From: Globodera rostochiensis
Lineage: Eukaryota; Nematoda; Chromadorea; Rhabditida; Heteroderidae
NCBI GenBank assembly: GCA_018350325.1
Contig: JAEVLN010000001.1
Coordinates: forward strand, 5,857,254 to 5,921,253
Direction of reading: 5' to 3'
Length of the DNA stretch: 64,000 nt
Below are positions 1-11,833 of the stretch, one piece after another. The notes under the pieces were generated by a model. That model did not search any database. It saw only the letters and a program-made list of their open reading frames with translations, and was not told the DNA's origin. The position numbers were made by a program, and so were the translations under genes. Positions within the stretch are counted from its first letter, which is position 1. Each line of letters opens with the position of its first letter.

Positions 1-2042
1 AATAATAATATTTAGTGCCCAAATCGACTTTCACGCCACCGTACCTTACCGTAGTATCATCGTATTCGCCGCTACAGTACTCCTCCACTCTCCCGCCGTC
101 CCTCCACTGTGTGTCGGGCGAGGCGGAGGAGAGAGACATTGGCGAGTGGTGGACGGACTCGGAATGTTGGCAGTGCTTTTGCCAACAGGGAAAAGTGCCA
201 TTTTGTTGATCATTTATTGATTGATTGACTCCTTTGGAATCCGATCACTTTGAAGGAGTTCTGCTCGCTGATCTCATGCCCAAAGCGTCCCGACGAATGT
301 CCGGACGAGCATTGGACGCGAAGCACAGAAAGTCAGTCCCCCAAAGCAATCGGTTTAAGCGAATACATCTCCAATCTTGCAGGCCCATGTTGCCCAAGTT
401 GTGCCTCGTCCATCGTCCAAAATGCGTCTTTCTCTCCGCCGCCTTCCCCCTCCCCGCAACAACGGCACTTTGCCCAAGTATGCCACTCGCCCGGCACCGG
501 CCAACTGTTCGTTGACGGGGAAACGTGGCATTTGAATGGTTGTGTTGCGTGCACTTGTCGAATGGGCCACGTTCTGTGCAGTTGGAAGTTTGTTTTTGAA
601 AACAGAAACAGCGATTTTTAAATGCTAAAAATAGCGGTGGAAAGCAATGCCCGCCGGCGCCCTGTGAGCGGCCCCTTCTGCTGGAGTCGGCCGTCGATCA
701 GTGTTGCCCGAGGCACTTCAAACTTTCTGCTAATTGTTTTTTAATCGTATTCATTCACCCAGCAGGTGTCCCCCACCGGAGGAGGATTCGCCTCCGGCGA
801 CCTCTGAATTGTTGGCCGACACAAAATTGCCCGCCAATAATTGTGTGGACGACCAAAGTGGCCGAGTTTACGCCCCGGGGGCCGAATGGCGGCGCGATAT
901 GTGTCAGTCGTGTCGGTGCGTGGTTAATTAAAGGCAATTGTTTGTTGGCGCGCCAGGCCCACGGGCATTCATTCTTTTCGGCATTAGCTGTTCGTCGGAT
1001 GGTCGCGTCCGGTGTTTCCGTGAGCACTGTTCGGCATCGCCCGAGGGCTTCGGCGGCTGTGTGTCCGACCGAATGCTTTCCCTGAAGGGGCGCTGCTGTT
1101 CGCTGTGTTCGGGTCAGTCGAAGATAAACTCCAAAAATTGAACTCTCTCCAAAGATGCCCTGAAAGCCAAGCCCGACGCGGCTCTGTGCACTTATGGCAA
1201 CTCAATTTTTGCCCGCGGGGAGCAGTTCAGGGACGGGCCATGCCGAAACTGCTCGTGCCTGGCAGGAGGGATAATTCGCTGCACGGAAATCCATTGCTCG
1301 CCGTGTCGTAGCGACGAGAAGACGGGGGGCAACAACGGGACGGCGGTCATGAAGCCGGACGGCGAATGCTGTTCGTCTTGCCGAGGTCGGGATGGGGGCG
1401 GGGACTATTGAGTCCGACAAAATTGGGGCTGTTACGGCCGGCCGTACTTCCTTTTAGCTCCCCAATGTTTTGTGTTGCTGTCGTTTTAACCGGTACTCTT
1501 TCAGCAGATCCACCGGAACACTCTCCGACCGTCATTCTGTACTCGTCATTTGAGCGTGGCATTGAAGACCAAATAATGTTCGTCGGGGACAATGGCGAAA
1601 ACGAGCGGCGGCGGCCCAACGGCGTGCCGGATTCGTGGGCCCAGCGGCACCTTTGGCTGATGGTCGCCATTCCTGCACTGCTTCTGACGGCATTGTTTGC
1701 CCTGTTCACGGCATTTGTGCTGACAGAAGGGAAGTGCCGCAGGCTAAAGGAGACGGCGTTGAAGAAAGTCGCCGGAGGGGTCAGTAGGGGAAGCTGTCAT
1801 TCTGGCATTTTATTCGTTGTGGCTTTCTCGTAAGCGGATGCTTTTTCTTTTTGCAGAATTCGAATAAGGCCGGATGCTTCACGAACTCGCGGCGGTACGT
1901 TGTCGTCCAGCGACAAAGAAAGTCGTCGTTTTGTGAAGGGGCGGCAACGACCGCCTCGGGCGACGGCGACGTCGGCATTTCCCTATTGGACACCGCCGCC
2001 GCCGCTGCACCGCCGACGACGACGACAATTTCGGCAATTTGA
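1..2042 (+). CDS. CRIM1-like VWC-repeat transmembrane protein (3' part)
   Basis: This is a partial gene whose 5' end lies upstream of the window. Exons on the + strand encode successive von Willebrand factor C-type repeats with the CxxCxC...CCxxC pattern: CWQCFC near 170, CPKRPDEC and PCCPSC near 275-410, CVACTC near 545, CPPAPC...CCPRHF near 650-720, CQSCRC near 905, and CRNCSC...CCSSC near 1240-1385. A single transmembrane segment (LMVAIPALLLTALFALFTAF, about 1660-1720) follows, then a short basic and Ala/Thr-rich cytoplasmic tail that starts after a TTTTTGCAG acceptor at 1856 and ends in TGA at 2040-2042. Several VWC repeats followed by one TM helix is the architecture of CRIM1, which binds BMP-type ligands at the cell surface. 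IGFBP and antistasin modules, if present, would lie upstream. Repeat content is seen; the BMP role is family knowledge. Confidence 0.75.
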
Positions 2043-2497
2043 TCACCACAACGAGAAGCCAATCATTGCGGTGCCAACAAACGCTGCTGCAACAATGCCA
2101 TTAACGGCGGCCGGCACTGTGCCATTCATTCACTTGTGTAAACAACGCCAAATATAACCAACCAAAACAACTCCCACAATTCTTCCCCAACCTTTGGCCA
2201 TACCTCCCCCTCCCCCCCCCCCCCAATTTGTTTGTTGATTCTGTCCAAATTTGATTGAAAGTTCGAACGACAAATTTTCCGTCTCTGACATTCCCATAAC
2301 ATTTATTTTTGTCCAATTTAATTGATTGTGCATAATGTGACAATTTGAGAGTAAATGCCATTAAATGAAAATATTTGCTGGGAGATCCATCGATTCTGTA
2401 GCAGCATTTCGATGATATTGCTGACCAAACTTAACTCTCCGTCCGGTCCGATCATACCGCTGAGAACATTTCGTCCCCCGAGGCGACATCCGGAGGG
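2043..2497. other. Convergent intergenic/3' UTR region
   Basis: This 455-bp stretch separates the convergent CRIM1-like and annexin genes. It contains a C-run near 2211-2223 and AT-rich sequence. I see no further gene; it is probably the 3' UTRs of both neighbours. Confidence 0.5.
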
Positions 2498-5138
2498 TTA
2501 ACCTTAAAATTGTTGCAAAATTTTCGACGATTTTCAACTTACCAATCGGCTGAGGAAGGCGCAAGAAATCGCCGCTGCACATATTCTGCCGATTTATTCG
2601 ATTATTTGGGGGGTTTTTATTGAACAAATTATGCACAAAAAAACCTGCAAGTCGTACACCAAATGATGTCCGTATTTGCGTCTGTATTCGTTGCAAATGT
2701 CGTACAGATCGATCTGAAAGAAGGCACAAAAAGTCTTTTTTCGCTTCGGTCTCGAGTCTCGCGGCGGTATTATTTTAGATCTCGAGCATATCACCACCGG
2801 GCATTTGTTGGCACAATGCCTCGAAATAAATTCAAAATTCAAATTTTTGCTCACTTCGCTGCGCGAGACGGCCACGCGAATGATTGTCTGGTGGTCGGGA
2901 CGCGCTTGGGACACCGCTTCGTGCAGTTTCTCGGCAAAGTACAGCTGCATGTTTTTGGAGATTCGGGCTGAATTATGTGGCGTTTTGTCCAACCAAAAGT
3001 GTCCAAATTCTTTCCAAAAAAACCGTAGAGGAGGATGGCCTGCTTGATGTCCGAGTGAATGTTCACGCTTTTCCGAATGGTCCATTCGAAGTTGCGAACG
3101 GTGCGCGACTCCGTCCGTCCGCTTGCCGTTTCGTTTTCGCTCCGATTTTGCGCGTCTCGCGCCAGCGTGTCGTAACGCTCGACGAATGCTTGGATTTGTC
3201 GGGGCGACCGGAGGCCGAACACGCGGTTGAACAGCTCCAACGAACGGCCCAACTCCTCAACGTTTCCCTCCTGTCAAAGGGACGGACGGACGGCACGGCA
3301 TAATGCCAAAGACCAAAAATGTGCCAAACTTTGAAAAGGACGTCGGCCTCCCGACGCGCCTCCTCCACGTCCAAATCGTCCGCAAAGTCCGTTTTGCGCA
3401 GCAACAGTTGGGCAAGCATTTTGCCAAACAATCCCTCAACTTTGATGCTCAGGTCGCGCTCCAACAGAACACGAAATTCGTTCTGAGTTTTAAAAGAGTT
3501 TGGTAATCAACAGCAAAACATTCAGGACAACGAACGGACCTGGTAAGTGTCCCGGATAACGCCAAGTTGCTAAAGTGGGTGCCAAACATTGCATAGGCAA
3601 TTAACGAAACGGAAGAGACCAACCGATGCCGTACTGGTCAGTCCGACTTCCACCGCGGCACTTCGCTCAAAGGATTTGCCCTGGGGGGGGGGGAATTATT
3701 TTGTTTCTGTCTGTTTTGTCTTTGGTGGACCTTTCGGTCGACCAACCAACCGAAATGGCAAAAAAGAGAGTGCGCGCGGAGTACACGTGGGCGGGCAGAA
3801 GAAGAGCCTTCATTCAACAAATTTGTTGTTTTGTGCCAAAATGCCCCCCCACCAGAATGGACTCCATAAAGTGCCCGCCCGACTCCTCCTCAACGTCGTC
3901 CGCCAAACTCCTCAAAAAAGAGCATTTTGAGGGGGGGGGGGGGGAGGTGTTCGGATCGTTCAGTTAGTTCTTCACTCACCTCGCGTACATATTCTCATAG
4001 GCTGTGGCGATCTTTTGCCGTTGAAAGTTGTTGTGGGCCAAAAGGACGTCGATTAGCGTTTTGTCGTGGCTTTCTGTCCAAATTTTGCCATTTTTTGTGT
4101 CCCAATCTTTGCCCCCCCCGGCCTACGAATTCCGGCTGCCAGGGCCTGGCGCAGGCTTTTTGACGCCTCCTCCGGATGAAAATCGTCGTCGTCCGGACCT
4201 CGAACGGAACCGCAAAAGTCTTCACTTTGACTTTCGTACATTCTGCAATATTATTAAAATATTGAACATTGAATAGAAAAACAAATTAATTACATTTTAT
4301 GGGTGGCAGTTTATTTACTATATTTTTTCACCAATTAAAACCCTTTTGCCTGTCCGTTTAAACAGTAATTAGCGATTTAATGAGAAGAAAAGGATACGGG
4401 CGGAGGGCGTTTATTCGTCCCCCCCCCCCCCCCCCGGGGCGTTTCCCCCCCCCCCCGGGGGGTTTTTTCCCCCCCCCCCCCCGGGGCGTTTTTTCCCCCC
4501 CCCCCGGGGCGTTTTTTCCCCCCCCCCCGGGGCGTTTATTCCCCCCCCCCCCCGGGGGCCCACACCGGTATATAAGTGGCATCGTCAGTCGCTTCTTCCG
4601 GTCCGCCTCCTCCGAGGACGACTTTTGACGCGCAAAAATGCTCTAAAAAGCGTTCACATAAAGAGATTATTATGCCCAGCCATCGTGCCACGGGCTTTGC
4701 AACAAAATATTTTATCGAATCGAAGTGAATAAATTTTTGAGATTAGTGCCGAAAAATTGAATTGCCTCACCATCCGTTTGCGCTGTTGCTGCTGCTCCGT
4801 TTCCTCATTTTGACCGTTCAAAATGCCGACTCCGACGCCGAAAATGGCGGCCCCATTTGTGGGAGGGGCGGGCACACGCAATTGGACAGAGTCGAGCATT
4901 TCCGGCGATGGCAAAAGCGGCGTGGACGCGTTACGGTAATTCGAATGGGCGGATACGGTAGCGGAAGCGGCGCCGCTGACGGCTTCTTCAGCGACGGAGA
5001 AAAACTTTCGGGGAGAGGGGGGGGGGCGATAAGACAAACAATCGCAAAAAACAACCAAAAACCCCAAAATGAATCAAGCAATTTCAGTACCCGATAAAAA
5101 ATTTGGCACATTTTGGGCCACCGCCGGTTCATTTTCAT
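2498..5138 (-). CDS. Annexin with an extended N-terminus
   Basis: Exons on the minus strand encode annexin repeats, the Ca2+-dependent phospholipid-binding fold. Repeat 1 contains DKTLIDVLLAHNNFQRQ followed by IATAYENMYARE (about 3975-4065). The last repeat contains LYFAEKLHEAV, then IIRVAVSRSE, IDLYDICNEYRRKYGHHL and CSGDFLRL (about 2960 down to 2545). Splice junctions YDLQ|NMCSGDF (acceptor AATCGGCAG) and PIG|stop (TAA 2500-2498 after a TTTTAAG acceptor) fit in phase. Upstream of repeat 1 lies a roughly 100-residue extension with a poly-Gln/Arg stretch (4745-5025). It joins in phase to a putative first exon starting MKMNRRWPK (ATG 5138 or 5132). Middle repeats are more diverged and intron rich. 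No Ca2+ loop was verified residue by residue. Some plant-parasitic nematodes secrete annexin-like effectors, but no signal peptide was seen here, so a cytosolic protein is more likely. Confidence 0.75.
4410..4560. repeat. Poly-C/GGGGCGTTTTTT short array in annexin intron
   Basis: About six tandem units of 20-28 bp, each a run of 9-15 C followed by GGGGCG and TTT-rich sequence, lie in an annexin intron. The same pattern of poly-C plus a short AT spacer recurs at 10.13-10.31, 46.17-46.31 and 52.00-52.07 kb. Confidence 0.85.
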
Positions 5139-5856
5139 TGAACACGAAGCGGAGGAGGGCGGACGGGGGGGGGATGAAAGTGAATGGACGGGACGGGACG
5201 GGACGGACTTTTTGGCTCTCAAAGAAACCACCCAAAAGTTGTTATAGGGTAAATTCCCCACGGCTATGAAAGTGCCAACGATTGCGTAAGCAAAGGATTA
5301 ACGGGGAGAAAAGGGCGTCAGGGCTTATAAATGACGGGGCGGGGCGGGGGAGGGGGTGACAAAATGGCAATTAGGCAAAGTCCCCCGGGCAACAAAAAGA
5401 AGAAAAAACATAAAATCCCGCTTTTGGCACATCGAAGGTGGTCGGCGGTCTCATGCCAAATTAGGGTTGTTCAACCACTTACCCGGTACATCAATTCAGC
5501 AGCAGAAGGGCTCCTCCGGCATTGAGCAAATGCGTGACGACGACAAGTGACTGACTGACAACGGACGAACTCGCCCAACTCGTCGGGATTGATTGACTGA
5601 GCCGCCCCCGGCACTCCGCCCATTTACATATTTATGACATTGCGCGCACTTACGCAACGCCCGGGGGGGGGGGGGAATGTTTAAATCCAAAGAAGCCAAT
5701 TTGGGGGGGGGGGGGGGGAGGACGACACAATTTGGTTTAGAGAATGGAGAAAATGTCGCGGGAGGTTCGGTTGCCCCGAGCGAACGAAGCCAAATGGCCG
5801 GCGGGTGTATTTCCCCCCGGGGGGGGGGGTAGTTAGGTATTCTCATTTCATCGCAT
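5139..5856. other. Intergenic, G-run rich
   Basis: This gap lies between the annexin 5' end and the Cys-rich gene 3' end, both on the minus strand. It holds several G-runs (5345, 5665, 5705, 5820). Reading frames here depend on poly-Pro or poly-Gly from homopolymers. I see no credible gene. Confidence 0.5.
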
Positions 5857-6642
5857 TTACATTTTATTCAGAAAAGTGTTGGCAATAATATCGTGGACAT
5901 TCGCACATTTGCGGGGGCGGGGGGGGAGCGTCGCGTGACCAAAGCCATCTTTTCGGAGTTTCTGTCGTTTGTTCCCTCCAAATACTCCCCGCCAAACGGT
6001 GAACTGCTTGCTTTCTGTTGTTGGGTCTTTGCGGCTCATCTCCAACAGTTTCGGCTCCGTCTTCAACTTCTTGTCATTAGCCGTCCCACCCGAGTCCTTT
6101 TACTCATCAAATTATTTGCACATAACGGCGTGCACTCGGCGACCATGCACGCGCGAATCAGCCGAAGTGTGGCAAGGGCCTCGCGTTCGCCCGCTTCGCC
6201 CGGAATATGGCCTAATTCGTGCGTGGCCAACCCCGCCATGGAGTACCAGCAGTCCATTTTGCAACAACGGCACGGCATTTCGGCAAATTGGGCACCGTCA
6301 CACGCCTCTTTGGTGTTAACTGATCGGAAAGGGATTGGCGATCGATCGAATTTTAATGGAATTGATCAGTCAGTCCGCTAACCTATCCTTTCATTGCAAG
6401 CAACCCAAATCACCCCCCGGCGCCACCCCACCCCTCCCCCAATGCTTACTCGCAATCGGAAGAAGCAGAAACCCGAAGAAGCAAAGGAGAAATGTGCTGG
6501 AGAGTGGTGGCATTTGGGATGAGCGGGACGAAAAAGCCGGGAATGTTTTCGACGACATATTATTTGCTGACGGCGGCCCGTGAGAGAGGGGAGGAAGTGG
6601 TGCAGGGAGCCGGAAGGTGCTAACGCTGGAGGGCAAAAGCAC
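5857..6642 (-). CDS. Secreted cysteine-rich protein, nematode-type
   Basis: Three exons fit in phase: 6642-6450, 6319-6104 and 5948-5857, giving 166 residues. Exon 1 ends at A|GTAAGC and carries a strong hydrophobic signal core (STFLLCFFGFLLLPIA), preceded by alternative Met starts (6642 or the later MPPLSS Met). Exon 2 begins after GATCAG and reads EACDGAQF...CRCCKMDCWYSMAGLATHEL, then IRACMVAECTPLC. It holds eight Cys in about 60 residues with a helix-like spacer of Glu/Ala/Leu. The last exon gives VHDIIANTFLNKM and a TAA. I recognise the CCKMDCWYS pattern only as typical of conserved nematode secreted proteins and cannot name the family. The acceptor of exon 3 (CGAAAAG) is weak. If it is not used, exon 2 reads on to a TGA at 6063. 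Confidence 0.6.
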
Positions 6643-6974
6643 TGAAAACGGGCGGCCAGGGCACGAACGGGGGGCCCTCAGGGGACCAAAATTGGCTTCA
6701 TTTTATTTGTCAGGACGGACGGCACTGTTTGTGGAGAGTTTGAGGGGGAGGGTCGCTGGACAACGCCGGAGGGGGGAGGGCCCATAAGTAAGGGTAAAAG
6801 CGTCCATCAGAGGGGGGGGGGGATTTGGCCGAGAAATGACGGCACAACAAATGGAGGGGGCACGGACCAATTTAACATCTTTTGAATTGAGTTGATTTAT
6901 GTGTGGGAGATGGTCGATTAATTAATTAATGTTAATGAATGTGAACAAATGTCTGCTCCTCTTTCTGAACGCGT
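6643..6974. other. Intergenic region
   Basis: About 330 bp between the Cys-rich gene and the 3' end of the bZIP gene. It has short G-runs (6812) and an AATTAATTAATTAATG stretch. No gene was seen. Confidence 0.5.
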
Positions 6975-8250
6975 TCACTTCCTCAACAAAAGTTGAGCTC
7001 GCAGTTTGGCGATCTGTTCCGCAACTTGCGCCATCTCCGCACGCATTTGCGCGTTGCCCGTCTCCAATTGCCAAACCTCCTCCCGTTCATGCTCCAAAAG
7101 GTGCAACTTCCGACTGCGATAGCGTTGTGCTGCAGCTCTGTTCTGCTCCTTCTTGCGCTCGGCCAAAGCCTCGTGAGAAAGTGTGAGAAGTGAATTCTTT
7201 TTGGCTCGTTTTGCATGCGGTTGCGATGTCTGGGAAGAACATGAGGAAGGGAATGGACGTGGCGAGCCCGAAGAGTTGGAGGTGGAGCAGGACGAAGAGT
7301 CGTCGAGCGAGATGAGACCGGACTGAACAAAAAAGAAGTACACCCAAGAAGGACAGACAGGACAAAATGGGTCAAACTGACCGTCGAAGATGAAGTCGTC
7401 GAACAAGGAGAAGCCGAACAAAAGGAACGTTTTCGAGACGACGAGAAGTTCGAGCAGTCATTCGACAAACACCCGGCCCGAAACATCTGAACACCAACGT
7501 TTTTGGTTTTATTATTCGATACACAAAACAAATCTGCTGCCTGTTTTTATTTTTGTTAAGAGTACGGCGATTTTTTGCGAATCGATTTAATAAAAAAAAT
7601 GTATTTAAGTCAAGCATGTTGAATCCAAATCAGATTTGGATCAGCATGCCCCGACTATCTAAAAACAAAAACTCCAAATTTCGGGACAAAATCCGAAAAA
7701 AACGAACGGAATGCTCGGCAGCAGCACAAAACTGAAAGCATTGGACCTGCTCGGCACGTACTTCGGCTTGCACCTCGCGTATCATCTCGTCAATCCACAA
7801 TTGCCACGGAAGTGGAGGAGACGACGGCTTGACGCAAGTCGAACGGAGGGGCGAAGGAGCGGAAGAGGACAGAAAAGAAGAAGCGGACGACGAGGGGGAG
7901 GAAGAGGAGCAGAACGAGCGGGAAGACGAATAGGAAGTTGGGGGCGGGGGCGATGGTGAAGGCGGGTGAGAAGACGCTGAGGGGGGAGAGGAGGAAGACG
8001 ACGGGGGTCCGTCGGTGGACAACGACGACGACGACGAGGAGGACGAGCAGTACAGCCTCGGGACCCCCTGCGCCGCACAACAAACGAACTCCGCCGCATT
8101 TTTTCCCGACGCGCGTTGTGTCGTCGTCAACTCAGAGAACGCACAACTCGAGGCCAAGACGATGCTCTCCGGTGGAGGCCTTATGAGCGGAAGAGCGGTG
8201 ATGCTGCTGACGGCATCGGAGACGATGACGGCGGCGCTAAAGTTGAACAT
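6975..8250 (-). CDS. bZIP transcription factor, ATF4-like
   Basis: Three exons are phase-consistent: 8250-7747, 7486-7382 and 7322-6975, giving 318 residues. The C-terminus holds a basic region, ERKKEQNRAAAQRYRSRK, followed by a leucine-zipper-like helix (LLEHEREEVWQLETGNAQMR, then VAEQIAKLRAQLL). KKxQNxxAAxRYRxxK is the signature of the ATF4/ATF5 group. These bZIPs bind CRE or C/EBP-ATF sites and drive the integrated stress response. The N-terminal exon is Ser/Pro-rich (poly-Ser, poly-Pro) and ends with an amphipathic WQLWIDEMIREVQAEVRAE segment. Splice sites are CAG|GTCC, TTCAG|ATG, ACG|GTCAGT and TTGTTCAG|TCC. No upstream regulatory ORF was assessed, although ATF4 genes usually have them. 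The bZIP is certain; orthology to C. elegans atf-4/atf-5 is likely but not tested. Confidence 0.8.
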
Positions 8251-8432
8251 GGACCCCCAAATTAAAGAAAGAGCTTCTCCGATCAGTCCATCCCCAAATC
8301 AGGGGGATTAACCGGATGCCAAACCGGAAATCCGGTTACATCCCTGATCTAAAGCCATTCAGAAAAGCAGCATAATGCCCAGGCTTCTAATCAGTCTTGA
8401 ACCCGACTAATCACTACTAACTCTGGGGGGAC

Positions 8433-9161
8433 TCAAAAAGCCGTCTCTCCCACCTCAGTTGCTGCTGCCCGCATAACGCCCCACGGGAGGCCGCACATTC
8501 CGCAACGAATGGACGCGCTGGCGATTGAGGCACCGAACTTAAAAAGACACTGCGGTCCGTCGTCAAACGTCGTGGCGCGGCAATTCTCGGCACATCCGGA
8601 AACGGTTTCCCACTGCCTGAGGCCTCCGACGCCGTGACGAACGCTCTGAATTATATTATATAGCCAGAGGGTCAATAAATCATTCAATTTAGATCAATGA
8701 TCATTAATGGCACGCGGAGAGGGGGCACACACACTCACCGGCAGGCGCGGCCCGACGGAAACTTCGTCTTGTTGCAGCTGTGACAACGGAACGCCGACGG
8801 CAAAGTCGGCCGGCGGACTAGGCCAAACTTGGGACTGAGGCGGCACACGCACCGCGGCGGCGAAGGCGGAGGCCGGCACGCAGAAAAGAGAGCCGCCGAA
8901 CTCCATCAGCGCATACGCCTCGCCCGGAGGCGGATTGTGAACCGCCGCCGCCTCTCCACCCCCGCCGGCATTTGCCATCCGATCATAGTTCACATCCTCG
9001 CAGACCATTTGGGCACGCGACATCAGAGCCGTCCCACCACCGTAGTCAAGACACATATCGGAACAGTTCAGCAGAAGCAGATGGTCGTCGTTGTCGAGAG
9101 CGTTCAGCATGGCCACGCCGTTTCTGTTCACATCCTCACAAATCATTTCCGTGCGAGACAT
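8433..9161 (-). CDS. Unknown protein with internally duplicated CEDVN motif
   Basis: Two exons, 9161-8739 and 8645-8433, join in phase across a CCG|GTGAGT donor and an AATTCAG acceptor to give 211 residues. An in-frame ATG also exists at 9359. The N-terminal half contains a repeated motif, MSRTEMICEDVNRNG and MSRAQMVCEDVNYDR, 45-50 residues apart. A Gly/Ala/Pro-rich stretch follows, then a Cys-containing C-terminus (CAENCRATTFDDGPQC, RCGMCGLPWG). There is no signal peptide from the 9161 start and no family was recognised. It lies just upstream of the bZIP gene on the same strand, 182 bp away, so it could also be a 5' part of that gene if the TGA at 8433 is spliced out. Confidence 0.5.
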
Positions 9162-10944
9162 TTTTTCAAAAGATTGGAGCAGAGTTAAAGGAATAGAGAA
9201 CGGTTGAAGACTGCTGGACTGCTTGAGAGTGAGTTGGACTTCAAGTTCGAGAAGGTTACTTCGAACTTCGAACGGCGCGGTTTCTGTTTTTGAATTAGTT
9301 GTGACGGGTTGATAACGAAGCGGCTGCGATTGGTGATATAAACTGGACGGGCTATTCAAAGAGTTAGAGGAGAGAAGAAGTTGTTAGGCTTAGGCTTAGG
9401 TGTCTGAAAAACCCAACAGTTTTTTAAAAATTGGAAATTTAAAAAAAAAAGAGAGGAAGGAAAGCAAAGAATTTGTTTATCAAATGGCGCTATAAATGAT
9501 TGCAGCCAACGAATAAATTATGGTTAAGGAATGAAAAGTGTTGGAGAGAATGCGTCAAATCGAATCGATTTGGGCGCTGAGGGGAAGTGGAAATGGCGGA
9601 AGGTGGCAGCGGGGGGTGGGGGGGGGGAGGGTAATTATGGGGGCAATATAATCATTAAACATCATTAGGGGGTTCGACGGGGGGAGGGAAAACAGACAAA
9701 TGCACTGCCTTCACATCCATCGCCATGCACTGACTGTGACTGATTACACTGCTCGAGTGGGGCGGGATGCTAAGGCTACGGGGGGGGGGGGGATTGGGAG
9801 GGGATGTTCATAACGTTCATTAACGTTCATCCTCTGCTTGCTGCTGCTTTTGCTTCTGCAGGGGTCATAGTCCATCCGTTCATCATTCTTTCACGTGTGC
9901 AGACGGCCAAAGAAGCTGAGAATTTGGCCAATGAATTAAATTACGACGCTTTCTGTCGACCCTAATTTGGTTTTGTTTAATTTTGAAAACGGTTTTTTTT
10001 AATTTTGCGCCTTGAATGTTTTTTTTTTTGTCAAGAAAAATGCTCAAACTCCCTAAAAAAGAGCGTGGGAAGGAGAAGAAATTCGATCAAGGGACAAAAC
10101 ACTCACAATTAATTAGCTTTGGTGATCCAAACCCCCCCCCAGGCGCCCCCCCGGCGCCCCCCCCCCCAGGCGCCCCCCCCAGGCCCCCCCGGCGCCCCCC
10201 CCCAGGCGCCCCCCCCAGGCGCCCCCCCCCCGGCGCCCCCCGGCGCCCCCTCCCGGCGCCCCCTCCCCCGGCGCCCCCCCCCAGGCGCCCCCCCGGCCCC
10301 CCCCGGCGCCCATATTTTTGGTGGGCATTGCCTAAATCGAGCCCAAAATGTGACCATTCATTATGAGGAAGGTAAATAAAGGCTTTTGAGTCGATAAAGC
10401 AGTAAATTTTGCGGGAAAAGAGACGATGGACGGGCTTATCTGTTCTGTGATCATCTGCTGTTTTGGTGGAGGGGGGGGGGGGGAAACGGCACAAAACGGC
10501 AGCGGGGGACCGTCCAGCCCCTCCCCCCCCCCAACCTTCCCATTTCCCCCCGATAACTTTTAGTCTCTCCCGTCCCAACGGCGATAACATTTTGACTACT
10601 CCGCCATTTGTTAATAGAATCAATTATTATCTTAATGCAAAAAAAAATAAAATTGAGTCCCCACCATTTTTGCCGTTTTATCGTTTGTCTCTTATCGCTG
10701 CTTTCAACGGCCCCCGGGGGGCGAGAGGGGGAGGGGGTGGCGCGTTTTGGCGCCATCAAGGCGCCATATTGGCACTGAAAAAGGCCGGTCGTTATGGGCT
10801 CGTCCAGCAGTGCTGCTGTGGTTTTATTCTGCCGAACAAAAATGGTCTTTGTGGTCTCGACAACGCTCCAACGACTCCCGTCCCCGTCGGCGACGAAGAC
10901 TCTCGCGCAGCAGCCTTATTCCAATTACCAATTCCAACCGAACG
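9162..10944. other. Intergenic, low-complexity rich
   Basis: About 1.8 kb between divergent genes. It contains short TTAGGCTTAGG repeats near 9386, G-runs at 9610-9640 and 9780, the GC array at 10132-10312, and further G/C runs to 10740. It probably includes both promoters. No gene was supported: the long frames across 10087-10623 are poly-Gly/Pro translations of the repeat. Confidence 0.5.
10132..10312. repeat. Poly-C/AGGCGCC GC-rich array
   Basis: About a dozen degenerate 12-18 bp units of C-run plus AGGCGC or GGCGC. The array is open in several frames as Pro/Ala/Gly-rich peptides but has no coding signature. Confidence 0.85.
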
Positions 10945-11833
10945 ATGGACGACGACGACTCATTCCCGACTTCTGCTGCGCTGCTCCCGGCAGATTGGGA
11001 CTTGGCTTCCATCGAAAGTTCACTCTCGCCGGACCCCTCACTGGACGACCTCATCTCTTCGACCAGCGACTCGTCGGAGTTGGAGCTGGAGCTGGACCCG
11101 TTGCTGTTGGGCCAGTTCTCAGCGTACATTCAGTACCAGTTCGAACATTCCTTCAATGCTTCTTCGGGATGCCTGACAGCGGCGTCCTCCCCGGCGCCAA
11201 TGTCCCATCTTCCACCGCCTTCGCATCACGAAAGAACACCAACGGCACAATTTGCTGGTTGCCCAGGCACGACGAAACGCCCAAATTGCCCTTGTGATGA
11301 GTCCGTATCGCAAATTCCAGGTAAATTTCTGATTAGTTTTGGAGCGCCTCCGACGGCGTCCATTTTTCCAATATTTTAAAATTCCATCAAAAAAAGCATT
11401 CAAAAATATTCCCTGTCTTAGGAACGACTTCAAGCAGCTCAACGTCGTCATCTACAGCAAAAAGCAAAAAGGAAATTTTCGCTGAAGAACGGTTCAGTCG
11501 AATCGGGCGCAAAAAGGGAATGTGCCGAGGGTAAGCGAATTTCGTGGGGTTTTTTCAACGAAAAAAAATGTTTAAAATTTCAGGACGAATTCGCGGCACT
11601 TCAAACAGTTCAGTGCGACGGTGGCGAATGGAAATTGGGGCGATGATTGTCGGGCAAAGGCAAAGGGGCGGCGACGTGCACATAAACAAATAAATGAAAC
11701 GAAATGTTCGCATTTTATAATATTTTACATATTTTCACATTTACAAATTTCTCGTCTGCTAATGGAAAAAGAGAAAGTAAGTGTAAGTGTAAAGCCAAAA
11801 AGTGATCGCTGCGCCGATCGATCGATTGATTGA
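10945..11833 (+). CDS. Unknown acidic/Ser-rich protein
   Basis: Three exons are phase-consistent: 10945-11320, 11422-11530 and 11584-11833, giving 244 residues. They use CAG|GTAAAT, TCTTAG, AGG|GTAAGC and TTTCAG. The first exon encodes MDDDDSFPTSAALLPADWD and then a Ser/Asp/Glu/Leu-rich stretch (SSELELELDPLLLGQFSAY) resembling an acidic activation region. The second is Ser/Thr-rich and basic, and the third is basic. No domain was recognised. An AAATAAATGAAA poly(A)-like stretch at 11688-11699 falls inside the last exon, so the true stop may be earlier in another frame. The predicted stop lies only 54 bp from the stop of the convergent SLC5 gene. Confidence 0.5.

Noticed and set aside
2594..3252. 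Separate genes suggested by overlapping minus-strand frames
   Set aside because: Their conserved pieces are annexin exons and join in phase as one gene.
7630..8311. Plus-strand Arg/Gly-rich frames
   Set aside because: Antisense of the Ser/Pro-rich N-terminal exon of the bZIP gene.
10087..10623. Gly/Ala-rich frames on both strands
   Set aside because: Poly-C/AGGCGCC array; no coding signal.
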